A stretch of 64,000 bases of DNA from Muricoccus harenae (GTDB taxonomy: Bacteria; Pseudomonadota; Alphaproteobacteria; Acetobacterales; Acetobacteraceae): NCBI RefSeq assembly GCF_009848505.1, contig NZ_WWDL01000003.1, forward strand, positions 141,885 through 205,884. The letters run 5' to 3'. The notes below the pieces were generated by a model, which saw only the letters and a list, made by a program, of their open reading frames with translations, was not told where the DNA came from and did no database searches. Both the position numbers and the translations under genes were made by a program. Below are positions 17,649 through 26,856 of the stretch, one piece after another. Position 1 is the stretch's first letter. Each line of letters begins with the position of its first letter.

Positions 17649-17680
17649 GGGAGGCTCTGCCTCCGGACCTCCGCCGGGGC
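17649..17680. repeat. GC-rich double hairpin, REP-like intergenic element
   Basis: GGAGGC-TCT-GCCTCC (17650-17664, inside GGGAGG) followed by CCTCCGCCGGGG (17668-17679) repeats the two-hairpin design seen at 45-75. It lies between convergent mlaC (stop 17639) and the M20 hydrolase gene (stop 17729) and may end transcription from both. Confidence 0.35.
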
Positions 17681-17728
17681 CGCTCCGGCCACCCTGGGCC
17701 CGTATTCGCCTGGGGGGACCTCCGGGGC

Positions 17729-18907
17729 TCAGGCGCCGGTGAGTTCCCGTTCCACGAGGCGCACCAGGCAGCTTGCCCCGATCGGCAGCAGGTCGTCATT
17801 GAAGTCGTAGCGGCCGTTATGGACGGGCGTGCGGCTGGTTTCGGATTCGCCCGCCTGGCCGAGCAGGATGAAGGCCCCCGGCGTTTCCTGGAGCATGTAG
17901 GCGAAGTCCTCCCCTGCGGTGAGCGAGGGCAGGTCGGCCTTGATGCGCGCGGCGCCCACCACGTCGGTGGCGGCTTCGGCAGCGAGGGCGGCCTGGGACG
18001 GCGTGTTGATGGTGGGCGGGTAGGAGTAGTTATGCTCCAGCTCCAGCCGGACACCATGGGCGGCGGCGGTCCCCTCCACCACCTGGCGGAACAGCTTCGC
18101 CAGATGGTCATGGGTTTCGGGGCGAAGGGTACGGATGGTGCCCCGCATCTCCACCACCTCCGGCAGCACGATATCGGAGGTGCCGGCATGGAACTGGCCG
18201 ATGCTGAGCACGGCGGTGTCATGCGGGTCGGTGCGGCGGCTGATCAGGGTTTGCAGCGCGTTGTAGATCTGGACGGCGCAGGGCAGCGGATCGAGGCCGT
18301 TATGCGGCTCGGCGCCGTGGCTGCTCCTTCCGTGCAGGCGGATGCTGAAATAGTCCACGGCGGCGAGCACCGTGCCGGGGCGGATGGCGATGGTGCCGAG
18401 CGGCATGCTCGGATGGTTGTGCAGCCCGTAGACGGTATCGCAGGGGAAGCGGGTGAAGAGCCCGTCCTTCACCATCTCCAGCGCGCCGGTCAGGCCTTCC
18501 TCGGCGGGCTGGAAGATGAAGTGGACGGTGCCGGGAAAGTCGCGCGTGGCGGCGAGATGCTTCGCGGCGCCGAGCAGCATGGCGGTGTGGCCGTCATGCC
18601 CGCAGGCATGCATGGCGTGGGGATTGGTGCTGCGATGGGCGAAGTTGTTCAGCTCCGGCATGGGCAGGGCGTCCATGTCGGCACGCAGCCCGATGCTGCG
18701 GTTGCCCGGGCGCTTGCCGCGCAGGACGCCGACGACCCCGGTCTGGCCGAGCCCGCGATGCACCTCGATTCCCCAGGATTCCAGCTTCTCGGCCACGATC
18801 CCCGATGTGCGGATCTCCTGGAATCCGGTTTCCGGATGGGCGTGGAAGTCCCGGCGCCAGTCCTGCATCTCGGGGCGGAGGGCTTCGATGGAGGCGAGGG
18901 TCGGCAT
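17729..18907 (-). CDS. M20 family amidohydrolase (hippurate hydrolase type)
   Basis: Metal-dependent N-acyl amino acid amidohydrolase of the HipO/M20D group. The 392-aa protein has WRRDFHAHPETGFQE near the N-terminus, IGLRADMDALPM, the metal-binding HACGHDGHTAMLLGAA, the catalytic FQPAEEG with Glu-Glu, and the dimerisation-domain SSHGAEPHNGLDP. The C-terminal LTAGEDFAYMLQETPGAF and PVHNGRYDFNDD complete the metal site. ATG 18907 (MPTLASIEAL) is preferred over 18964. It is cytoplasmic, with no signal peptide. The substrate is an N-acylated amino acid or similar and cannot be narrowed further. Confidence 0.9.
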   Translation of the reverse strand: MPTLASIEALRPEMQDWRRDFHAHPETGFQEIRTSGIVAEKLESWGIEVHRGLGQTGVVGVLRGKRPGNRSIGLRADMDALPMPELNNFAHRSTNPHAMHACGHDGHTAMLLGAAKHLAATRDFPGTVHFIFQPAEEGLTGALEMVKDGLFTRFPCDTVYGLHNHPSMPLGTIAIRPGTVLAAVDYFSIRLHGRSSHGAEPHNGLDPLPCAVQIYNALQTLISRRTDPHDTAVLSIGQFHAGTSDIVLPEVVEMRGTIRTLRPETHDHLAKLFRQVVEGTAAAHGVRLELEHNYSYPPTINTPSQAALAAEAATDVVGAARIKADLPSLTAGEDFAYMLQETPGAFILLGQAGESETSRTPVHNGRYDFNDDLLPIGASCLVRLVERELTGA

Positions 18908-19011
18908 CTCAGAACTCCCGGCGATGGCTCGGGCGAGGATGCGGCGCGGCTGGGCGGCAGGCAACCAGGGGCATGGCTGAGGGCGGCCAGGCCAGCAGCC
19001 GGGAACGTTGC

Positions 19012-19533
19012 TTAGCGGAGGCTTTCGAAGACCAGCATACGGTGGCCGAGATTGGTGAACTCACCGGCCGGGGTCATGCCAATATCGGCCATGACGGCAC
19101 AGGAGGAGACATTGGTCTCCCGCGCGACGGCGATGATGCGCCTGAGGCCGGCGGCGTGGCCGAATTCGAGAGCGGCCCTCGCCGCCTCCCGCGCATAGCC
19201 CTGGCCGCGGCAATGCGGCCAGAGCGCGTAGCGCAGGGCAACGCCACGGCCATCCGGGCGCTCCATCAGCCCGGCGATGCCCAGGAACTCGCCATCCTCG
19301 GTGCGATGCACGGACCAGGTGCCGTAGCCGCGCACCGCCCAGAAATCGATGTCGTCCTCCAGCTCCTCCAGCGTGCGCTCGGGCGTGCGGACGCCATGCA
19401 GCATCAGCCCGAAGACGGCTGGATCCGCCTTCAGGGGGATAAGGTCGGGAAGGTTCTCCTTCCCGACCGGCAGCAGCGTCAGCCGCGGCGTGCGGACGAC
19501 GCGGGAGGTGACGAGCCGGCTCGCTGGCTGCAC
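19012..19533 (-). CDS. GNAT family N-acetyltransferase (RimJ/RimL type)
   Basis: A 173-aa acyl-CoA-dependent N-acetyltransferase. The N-terminus TPRLTLLPVGKENLPDL is the usual beta-1/alpha-1 of the RimJ-like group. YALWPHCRGQGYAREAARAA contains the Q/RxxGxG/A acetyl-CoA loop, and RRIIAVARETNVSSCAVMAD is the C-terminal half of the fold. I place the start at the GTG at 19533, 7 bp past the ettA stop, with a GAGGT ribosome-binding site overlapping the end of ettA. Translational coupling to ettA is likely. The substrate may be a protein N-terminus or a small amine. Confidence 0.85.
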   Translation of the reverse strand: MQPASRLVTSRVVRTPRLTLLPVGKENLPDLIPLKADPAVFGLMLHGVRTPERTLEELEDDIDFWAVRGYGTWSVHRTEDGEFLGIAGLMERPDGRGVALRYALWPHCRGQGYAREAARAALEFGHAAGLRRIIAVARETNVSSCAVMADIGMTPAGEFTNLGHRMLVFESLR

Positions 19534-19540
19534 GGCGCGC

Positions 19541-21220
<1,680 letters not shown>

Positions 21221-21320
21221 GGTGGGGGCTCCGCTGGGCAGGGGTGTGGGCGGGCGATACTGTGCCGGCCTTCTACCGGCGTGGCGGGTCCTCGCCAACC
21301 GCCCCTTCCTTGGAGCCGCC

Positions 21321-21896
21321 ATGCGGGACCCGGTCCTCTTCACGCTGACCGTGCTGCTGATCCTCGGGACGCCTGGACCGACCAACACGTTGCTGGCCAC
21401 CGCGGGCGGCACGGCGGGGTTCCGCCGCGCCCTGCCGCTGGTGCCGGCGGAGGCGGGCGGATACCTGGTCTCGATCCTGGCGATCGGGCTGGCGGTGGGG
21501 CCGGCCATTGCCTCCCTGCCCGCCGTGGCGCTGGGCTTGCGGCTGGCGGTGGGGGTCTATCTCGCCTGGCTGGCGGTGAGGCTGTGGCGCCGCGGGGCGG
21601 TGGACCTCTCGGTGGTGCCTGTGACGCCGCGCCAGGTCTTCATGACGACGCTGTTGAACCCGAAGGCGCTGGTCTTCGCCCTGGGGGTGATCCCCTTCGG
21701 CGCACCCGGCTGGTGGCCCTACCTGGCCGGCTTCCTCGGGCTGCTGGTGCTCGTGGCGCTGTGCTGGATCGGGCTTGGCGCGGCGCTTGGGCGTGCGGCA
21801 GGTGCCGCCGGGCGGGCCGGGCTGGTGCCGCGCATCGGGGCGGCAGCGGTCGGCGCCTTCGCCGTGGTGCTGGTGGTGGGGCCGCTGCTGCGCTGA
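21321..21896 (+). CDS. LysE family translocator
   Basis: A 191-aa membrane protein with six hydrophobic helices. The N-terminal LFTLTVLLILGTPGPTNTLL carries the TPGPTN variant of the LysE signature, and the second landmark is VFMTTLLNPKALVFALGVIP. Family members export amino acids and derivatives. ATG 21321 follows TTGGAG at good spacing. It is divergent from ettA with 100 bp between. Substrate unknown; it differs clearly from the LysE-type gene at 2610, so the two are not recent duplicates. Confidence 0.83.
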   Translation: MRDPVLFTLTVLLILGTPGPTNTLLATAGGTAGFRRALPLVPAEAGGYLVSILAIGLAVGPAIASLPAVALGLRLAVGVYLAWLAVRLWRRGAVDLSVVPVTPRQVFMTTLLNPKALVFALGVIPFGAPGWWPYLAGFLGLLVLVALCWIGLGAALGRAAGAAGRAGLVPRIGAAAVGAFAVVLVVGPLLR

Positions 21897-21929
21897 GGAG
21901 GCGGTCCGGGCCGCCCCCTCCCCACGTCC

Positions 21930-22640
21930 TCAGCCGGGGCCGTGACCCCGGCCGGGTCCGCGATCGTCCCTGCCGCGATCGTCCCTGCCCCGATCATCCC
22001 GACCGCGGTCACCCCGATCGCCAGGGCCGCGATCGTCCCGGTCCGGACCCCGGTCGCCGAAGCCACGGTCCCCAGGGCCACGATCGGGCCCGCGATCAGG
22101 GCCACGCTGCCACTGGCCGGGCGGGCCCCGGTTGTCGTGGCGGTCATCGCGCCGATCGGCTTGGCGGTCAGGCGGGCCGCCGCGCCATTCCGGGCCATGG
22201 CCTGGGCGCGGGTCGCGGCGCGGCTCCCGGAAGGCCGCGCGGGGTGGCGGGCCGCCCCAACGGTCGCGGTCGGCATACCAGGAGCGGCCGCGGTAATGGC
22301 TGCCCCAATAGTCGCCGAAGCTGAAGGTCACGACCGGCAGGCCCACCCGCGGCGCGTATTCGGGCAGCGGCACGCGGCGGTTCTCATAAAGGTATTGCAG
22401 GTAGTTGGCCGAGACCCAGCCGCGCACCTGGCCGAACCCGACATCGCACCAGCTATAGCCCCCCAGGCAGCCGATGATCTCGACCGGGGCACCCGCGGGC
22501 ACGACCGTGACCTGCGGGTAGTTGGTGCCGGGGCCGGCGCGAAGATTGACATTGCCAGTGGCGAAGCCCGGCGCGGCCGAAGCCGGGTTGGACAGTGCCA
22601 GGAGCAGGGCGGCGGCGGCCGGAATGGCAGCGTTTCGCAT
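21930..22640 (-). CDS. Exported SH3-domain protein with Asp/Arg/Gly-rich tail
   Basis: A 236-aa secreted protein. Signal peptide MRNAAIPAAAALLLALSNPA then SAA. One bacterial SH3 (SH3_3-like) domain covers about residues 24-85: GNVNLRAGPGTNYPQVTVVP, GCLGGYSWCDVGFGQVRGWV, with two Cys that could pair. A Tyr/Trp-rich segment follows (about 100-130). The last 95 residues are a low-complexity polyampholyte built on DRGP, GDRG and DDRGR units, nearly all Asp, Arg, Gly and Pro. The SH3 part suggests peptidoglycan or cell-envelope binding; the tail is probably disordered and may bind polyanions. The role is otherwise unknown. Confidence 0.75.
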   Translation of the reverse strand: MRNAAIPAAAALLLALSNPASAAPGFATGNVNLRAGPGTNYPQVTVVPAGAPVEIIGCLGGYSWCDVGFGQVRGWVSANYLQYLYENRRVPLPEYAPRVGLPVVTFSFGDYWGSHYRGRSWYADRDRWGGPPPRAAFREPRRDPRPGHGPEWRGGPPDRQADRRDDRHDNRGPPGQWQRGPDRGPDRGPGDRGFGDRGPDRDDRGPGDRGDRGRDDRGRDDRGRDDRGPGRGHGPG

Positions 22641-22702
22641 CGGTTCTCTCCTGTGGGTTGTGGGGGTCAACGCGCCATGGGGCACTCCGATGCGAGGCGG
22701 AA

Positions 22703-23167
22703 TTACGGCGCCTCCGCGGCCCGTTTGCGGAGGGGGCGGGCGAAGCTGGCGCCGGACGGGGTGAAGCCAAGTGCCTGGAGGAAGGCCGTGGCGCCCCCTT
22801 CCTCTTCCGAATGCGATAGTGCGGCCTCCAGCAGGTCGCAGCCGGCGGCCCGGGCGGCCTGGGCGCCGGCCTTGATGAGGAGGCGGCCGATGCCGTTGCG
22901 GCGCTCCTCCTCCGCCACGGCCAGGGCGGAAATGCGGGCCCGCGGGCGGTCGGAGGTCAGGGTCGGGTGCCAGTGCAGGGCGATCACGCCGATGGCGGCG
23001 CCGTTCCAGCCGGTGGCGACGAGGACCGCCGCGGCAGGGTCGCGCGAAACGGCATCAAGGCGGGTGGCGATCCCCCGGGACGTGCCACCGAGCAGAATGG
23101 CAAGGTCGGCGGAATCGGCCGGCAGCGCGGCGCGGAGATCGACCCCATAGCGGGTTCCAGTTGCCAT
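22703..23167 (-). CDS. GNAT family N-acetyltransferase
   Basis: A 154-aa single-domain acetyltransferase. Features are LRAALPADSADLAILLGG at the N-terminus, ARISALAVAEEERRNGIGRL then LI with the RNGIGRLL acetyl-CoA pyrophosphate loop, and AARAAGCDLLEAALSH followed by FLQALGF, the terminal GNAT helix-strand. Start ATG 23167 is the only good choice. It lies 62 bp downstream-facing from the SH3 gene start, on the same strand, with overlap-free spacing. Substrate unknown. Confidence 0.83.
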   Translation of the reverse strand: MATGTRYGVDLRAALPADSADLAILLGGTSRGIATRLDAVSRDPAAAVLVATGWNGAAIGVIALHWHPTLTSDRPRARISALAVAEEERRNGIGRLLIKAGAQAARAAGCDLLEAALSHSEEEGGATAFLQALGFTPSGASFARPLRKRAAEAP

Positions 23168-23253
23168 TCGGCCCTTTCCGGTATCGGCTGTGCCCCGCCA
23201 GCCTTGGGGTATGGCGCGGCGGGCGGTCTGCCCGCGGATATTGGGAGTAGGCG

Positions 23254-23679
23254 ATGAAGAAGCACGGTTCCGCCACCTGGCAGGGTGGGTTGAAGGACGG
23301 GCGCGGCACGATCTCGACCGAGAGCGGCGCGCTGGATGCGCGGCCCTATGGCTTCGCCATGCGTTTCGAGGGAGTGAAGGGGACGAATCCGGAGGAGCTG
23401 ATCGGCGCCGCCCATGCCGGCTGCTTCACCATGGCCCTGTCCAACATCCTCGGCTCGGCCGGGCTGACGGCGGAGCGGATGGAGACGAAGGCGGAGGTCA
23501 CGCTCGACAAGGTGGGCGAAGGCTTCGAAATCACCAAGGTGCATCTGACGCTGCGGGCCAAGGTGCCCGGCGCCGACGATGCCAGGTTCCAGGAACTGGC
23601 GGCCAAGGCGAAGGCCGGTTGCCCGGTTTCCAAGGTGTTGAAGGCGGAGATTTCGCTGGACGCGGCGCTGGAGGGCTGA
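23254..23679 (+). CDS. OsmC/Ohr family peroxiredoxin
   Basis: A 141-aa OsmC-type thiol peroxidase that reduces organic hydroperoxides. It opens with KKHGSATWQGGLKDGRGTIS, typical of OsmC proper. The two catalytic cysteines are in AAHAGCFTMALSNIL (about residue 57) and KAKAGCPVSKVL (about residue 123), the normal OsmC spacing. It is cytoplasmic. ATG 23254 is supported by an upstream GGAG-like site. Single gene, divergent from the GNAT gene at 22703. Confidence 0.92.
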   Translation: MKKHGSATWQGGLKDGRGTISTESGALDARPYGFAMRFEGVKGTNPEELIGAAHAGCFTMALSNILGSAGLTAERMETKAEVTLDKVGEGFEITKVHLTLRAKVPGADDARFQELAAKAKAGCPVSKVLKAEISLDAALEG

Positions 23680-23764
23680 GGCTCCTCCCCTCGCGCCGCC
23701 CGTGCTTGACAGGGCGGCGCGGGGTCCTTGGCATGGGCGTTCCGCGATCATGACGGAAGTCCCC

Positions 23765-24041
23765 ATGACCACACGCCGCGCGCTTCTCGGCGCCGCCGCC
23801 GGCGCGACGGTGTTCCGCGGCGCCCCCGCCATCGCGCAAGGAGATGCGGCGCATGTGCTGCGCTTCGTGCCGCAGGCGGATGTGACGGTGCTCGATCCGC
23901 TCGCCACCACCTCCTATGCGGTGCGCAATCGCGGGTAACTGTGCTCGGACACGCTCTATGGGCTGGATGCCGATTTCCGGCCGCAGCCGCAGTTGGCGGC
24001 GGGGCATGACGCTGCCGCTGAACGTGAAGCGGGAGGCCTGA
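23765..24041 (+). pseudogene. Remnant of a peptide ABC transporter substrate-binding protein
   Basis: The N-terminus reads as a twin-arginine or Sec exported family 5 (DppA/OppA) binding protein: MTTRRALLGAAAGATVFRGA, then HVLRFVPQADVTVLDPLATT and SYAVRNRG. A TAA stop (23936-23938) interrupts it, but the same frame continues sensibly with LCSDTLYGLDADFRPQPQLA, the next expected block. After that, homology ends within a few codons. A neighbouring frame offers MTLPLNVKREA and a stop at 24041, which could be the original C-terminus, implying loss of some 450 internal codons. That last point is inference. The M29 aminopeptidase gene follows. Confidence 0.65.
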
Positions 24042-24109
24042 TCGGGCGCCCCTCCCCCCTTGCCCATCCGTCTCCTGCCTTCGATCTTGGCAGCACAGGA
24101 GATTTGACC

Positions 24110-25375
24110 ATGGACCTCGCCCCCTTCCCCGCCTCGATTTCCCCCGCCGACAGTGCCGCCGATGCCCGGCTGGAGCGGCTGGCGGAGCTGGCCGTGAAGG
24201 TCGGGCTCGGGCTTGTGCCGGGGCAGGAGCTGGTGATGACGGCGCCGGTGGAGGCGCTGCCGCTTGCCCGGCTGATCACCGAGCAGGCTTACAAGGCGGG
24301 CGCGACGCTGGTGACGACGCTGTTCTCGGACGACCGCTCGGCGCTGCTGCGCTACCAGCATGCGCGGGACGAGAGCTTCGATGTCTCTGCCGGCTGGCTG
24401 TATGAGGGAATGGCGGCAGCCTTCCGGGGCGGTGCGGCGCGGCTGGCCATCGTGGGCGCGGATCCGTCGCTGTTGTCGGAGCAGGCTCCGGGCAAGGTGG
24501 CGCGGGCGAACCGGGCGCAGAGCAAGGCCTATCGCCCTGCGCTGGACCTGATCGCGGACAGCTTCATCAATTGGACGCTGGTACCCTTCGCACATCCGGC
24601 CTGGGCGAAGGCGGTGTTCCCCGAGGCGGCGCCGGAAGCGGCGGTGAAGAAGCTGTGGGATGCGATATATGCGATCACCCGCGTGGATGCCGCCGATCCC
24701 ATCGCGGCCTGGGCGGCGCATAATGCCAACCTCAAGGCGCGGCAGGACCGGCTGAACCAGCAGCGCTTCCATTCCCTGCATTTCCGCGGGTCGGGCACGG
24801 ATCTGATCGTGGGCCTCGCGGATGGGCATGCCTGGATGGGCGGGGCGAGCCATGCGAAGAACGGCGTCTATGGCAATCCGAACATCCCGACCGAGGAGGT
24901 GTTCACCACGCCGCATCGCGCACGGACGCAGGGCCATGTCTCCGCCACCAAGCCTCTGTCGCACCAGGGCACGCTGATCGACGGCATCCGCGTGCGCTTC
25001 GAGGCCGGCGCGATCGTGGAGGCGCATGCGACGCGCGGGCAGGCAGTGCTGGAGCAGATGATTTCCACCGATGCGGGCGCGCGGCAGCTGGGCGAAGTGG
25101 CGCTGGTGCCCAGCTCCAACCCCATCGCGAAGAGCGGCATCCTGTTCTTCAACACGCTGTTCGACGAGAATGCGGCGAGCCACATCGCGCTCGGCCAGGC
25201 CTACAGCAAGTGCTTCGTGCAGGAGTTCTCCGAAGAGGAGCTGGTGGAGCGCGGGGCCAATCGCAGCCTGATCCATGTGGACTGGATGATCGGCTCGCCG
25301 GAGGTGGAGGTGGACGGGCTGGACGAGGCCGGGAAGGCCACGCCGGTGATGCGCAACGGCGAGTGGGTGGACTAG
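24110..25375 (+). CDS. Aminopeptidase, M29 family
   Basis: A 421-aa metallo-aminopeptidase of the AmpS/M29 (thermophilic aminopeptidase) family. Landmarks: LAELAVKVGLGLVPGQELVM near the N-terminus, then GSGTDLIVGLADGHAWMGG, FTTPHRARTQGHVSATKPLS with metal-ligand His, and the C-terminal AYSKCFVQEF plus GANRSLIHVDWMIGSPEVEV, where Glu/His/Asp complete the dinuclear site. Length is normal (about 410). ATG 24110 follows AGGAG (24097-24101). It sits behind a decayed peptide-binding protein gene, which may once have fed it peptides. Confidence 0.9.
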   Translation: MDLAPFPASISPADSAADARLERLAELAVKVGLGLVPGQELVMTAPVEALPLARLITEQAYKAGATLVTTLFSDDRSALLRYQHARDESFDVSAGWLYEGMAAAFRGGAARLAIVGADPSLLSEQAPGKVARANRAQSKAYRPALDLIADSFINWTLVPFAHPAWAKAVFPEAAPEAAVKKLWDAIYAITRVDAADPIAAWAAHNANLKARQDRLNQQRFHSLHFRGSGTDLIVGLADGHAWMGGASHAKNGVYGNPNIPTEEVFTTPHRARTQGHVSATKPLSHQGTLIDGIRVRFEAGAIVEAHATRGQAVLEQMISTDAGARQLGEVALVPSSNPIAKSGILFFNTLFDENAASHIALGQAYSKCFVQEFSEEELVERGANRSLIHVDWMIGSPEVEVDGLDEAGKATPVMRNGEWVD

Positions 25376-25505
25376 CCGGCACCAAGCTGGTTGCGCTTGC
25401 GGGACGGTGGGGCGGAGGCCCCGCCGGCCTGCAAACGGAACGCGCCCCGGGCGTTTGAACCGCCGAGCGGGCCGCACCGGCTGCGCTCGGATGGGAGCCA
25501 GGCGG

Positions 25506-25739
25506 ATGAGCGCAAAGAAGAACGAGAACACCGGCGGCAAGAACGACGCCGGAAAGGACGGAAGCGGCGAGCCGGGCGGCGCGACGCTCAACCAAACCAT
25601 GCAGACTGGCAATCCGCTCAGCAACCAGACATCCGAGCCGGGCAACCAGCTGAACTACGAACCCGGGCAGCCCGTCCGGGAGTCGAACGACCCCGAGGGG
25701 CATGCGGGCAATACGGGGCCTTTTGGCAAGCCGCAGTAA
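25506..25739 (+). CDS. Small hydrophilic Asn/Gly/Pro-rich protein
   Basis: A 77-aa protein with no hydrophobic segment. It is a Lys-rich start (MSAKKNENTGGKNDAGKDG) followed by an Asn/Gln/Gly/Pro-rich remainder with recurring GNxL/GNQL patches (TGNPLSNQ, PGNQLNYEPGQPV). Probably intrinsically disordered, in style like small stress-related hydrophilins, though no family is recognised. The ATG at 25506 has AGGCGG right before it. It stands 130 bp after the M29 gene and may be read through from it. Confidence rests on composition and start only. Confidence 0.5.
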   Translation: MSAKKNENTGGKNDAGKDGSGEPGGATLNQTMQTGNPLSNQTSEPGNQLNYEPGQPVRESNDPEGHAGNTGPFGKPQ

Positions 25740-25888
25740 AGGCGGCCGGTTGAGGGCCGCGGCCGGAAGTCGGCCTTCCGCACCCTGAATTCGTGCCCGA
25801 TGGGGTTGCCCGCGGGCGGGACGCGGCCGGATAGTGGCTTCGTTCCGCTGTCGGGGGCTTCGATGCCGCGTGATCCGGGCTTGCGTCC

Positions 25889-26584
25889 ATGCTGAATCCG
25901 GCAGGGCGCGTGGTGATGCTCTCCGGTGCCACGCGCGGCATCGGGCGGGCGGTGATGGAGCGGTTGCTGGCTGCGGGATGCCTGGTCAGCGCCGGGGTGC
26001 GGGATGCGGCACGGCTGCCATCGCATCCGGGGCTGACACATCATGCCTTTGAGGCGGCGAAGGGCGGCAGCGCCGAGGATTGGGTGGCCGCGACGGTGGC
26101 GCGGCATGGACGGATTGACGCGCTGGTGAATGCGGCCGGGATCAATCCGCGCGGCACCCTGCTCGATCCGGACGAGACGCCGTTCGATGCCATGTGGACG
26201 GTGAATGCCAAAGGGCCGATGCGCGTGATCCGCGCGGCTTGGCCGCATCTTGTCGCGAGCGGTTCTGGGCGGGTGGTGAATGTCGCCTCGCTCTCCGGCA
26301 AGCGCGTGCGGAACGATAATCTCGGTTATGCGATGAGCAAGTTCGCGGTCATGGCGCTGACGCAGGAGGTGCGGCGCCTGGGCTGGGAGCATGGCATCCG
26401 CGCGACGGCGCTCTGCCCGGGTTTCGTGGACACGGACATGACGGCGCATGTGAAGCATGTTCCGCGCGGGGCCATGTCGCGGCCCGAGGATCTGGCCGTG
26501 CTGGTGGAGGCGGTGCTGCATCTGCCGAATACCGCGAGCGTCGCCGAGCTGCTGGTGAACTGGCGGCACGAGGATACGCTGTGA
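25889..26584 (+). CDS. SDR family NAD(P)-dependent oxidoreductase
   Basis: A 231-aa classical short-chain dehydrogenase. The nucleotide loop is VVMLSGATRGIGRAVMERLL (TGxxxGIG variant SGATRGIG), the NAG motif is LVNAAGINPRG, the catalytic Ser is in VVNVASLSGKRVRND, and Tyr/Lys are in LGYAMSKFAVMALT. ALCPGFVDTDMT is the post-catalytic loop. First gene of a four-gene run: its stop overlaps the GTG of the small ferredoxin-like gene by 4 bp. It probably oxidises or reduces an intermediate from the flavoprotein complex encoded downstream. Confidence 0.88.
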   Translation: MLNPAGRVVMLSGATRGIGRAVMERLLAAGCLVSAGVRDAARLPSHPGLTHHAFEAAKGGSAEDWVAATVARHGRIDALVNAAGINPRGTLLDPDETPFDAMWTVNAKGPMRVIRAAWPHLVASGSGRVVNVASLSGKRVRNDNLGYAMSKFAVMALTQEVRRLGWEHGIRATALCPGFVDTDMTAHVKHVPRGAMSRPEDLAVLVEAVLHLPNTASVAELLVNWRHEDTL

Positions 26585-26856
26585 GGCTGGTGCGGCTGCG
26601 CGATGCCGGGCGACCGCGCATCGCGGTGACGCTGGATGGCGCGGCGCTCGAGGCGCAGGAGGGCGACACGCTGCTGACGGCGCTGCTCGCCGGTGGCGCC
26701 GGGCATCTGCGCATGAGCGAGTTCGGCGATGGGCCGCGGGCCGGCTTCTGCCTCATGGGCGCCTGCCAGGATTGCTGGGTGGCGGTGGAGGGGATGGGAC
26801 GCGTGCGCGCCTGCACGACGCTGGCGCAGGACGGCATGGCGGTGCGGCGCGGATGA
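26581..26856 (+). CDS. Small 2Fe-2S subunit, HcnA/OoxA-like
   Basis: A 91-aa protein with the plant-type [2Fe-2S] fold found as the alpha subunit of hydrogen cyanide synthase, octopine/nopaline oxidases and hydroxyproline dehydrogenases. Residues 15-35 (VTLDGAALEAQEGDTLLTAL) are the usual lead-in and the cysteines are in GFCLMGACQDCWV and RACTT. The start is GTG 26581, inside the preceding stop; its own stop overlaps the next ATG (ATGA at 26853). It would pass electrons between the two flavoproteins that follow. Confidence 0.82.
   Translation: MRLVRLRDAGRPRIAVTLDGAALEAQEGDTLLTALLAGGAGHLRMSEFGDGPRAGFCLMGACQDCWVAVEGMGRVRACTTLAQDGMAVRRG

Noticed and set aside
21950..22090. CRISPR-like array of short repeats
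   Set aside because: The units are coding repeats (DRG/GDR) in the tail of the SH3 protein. They vary in length, lack unique spacers and have no cas genes nearby.
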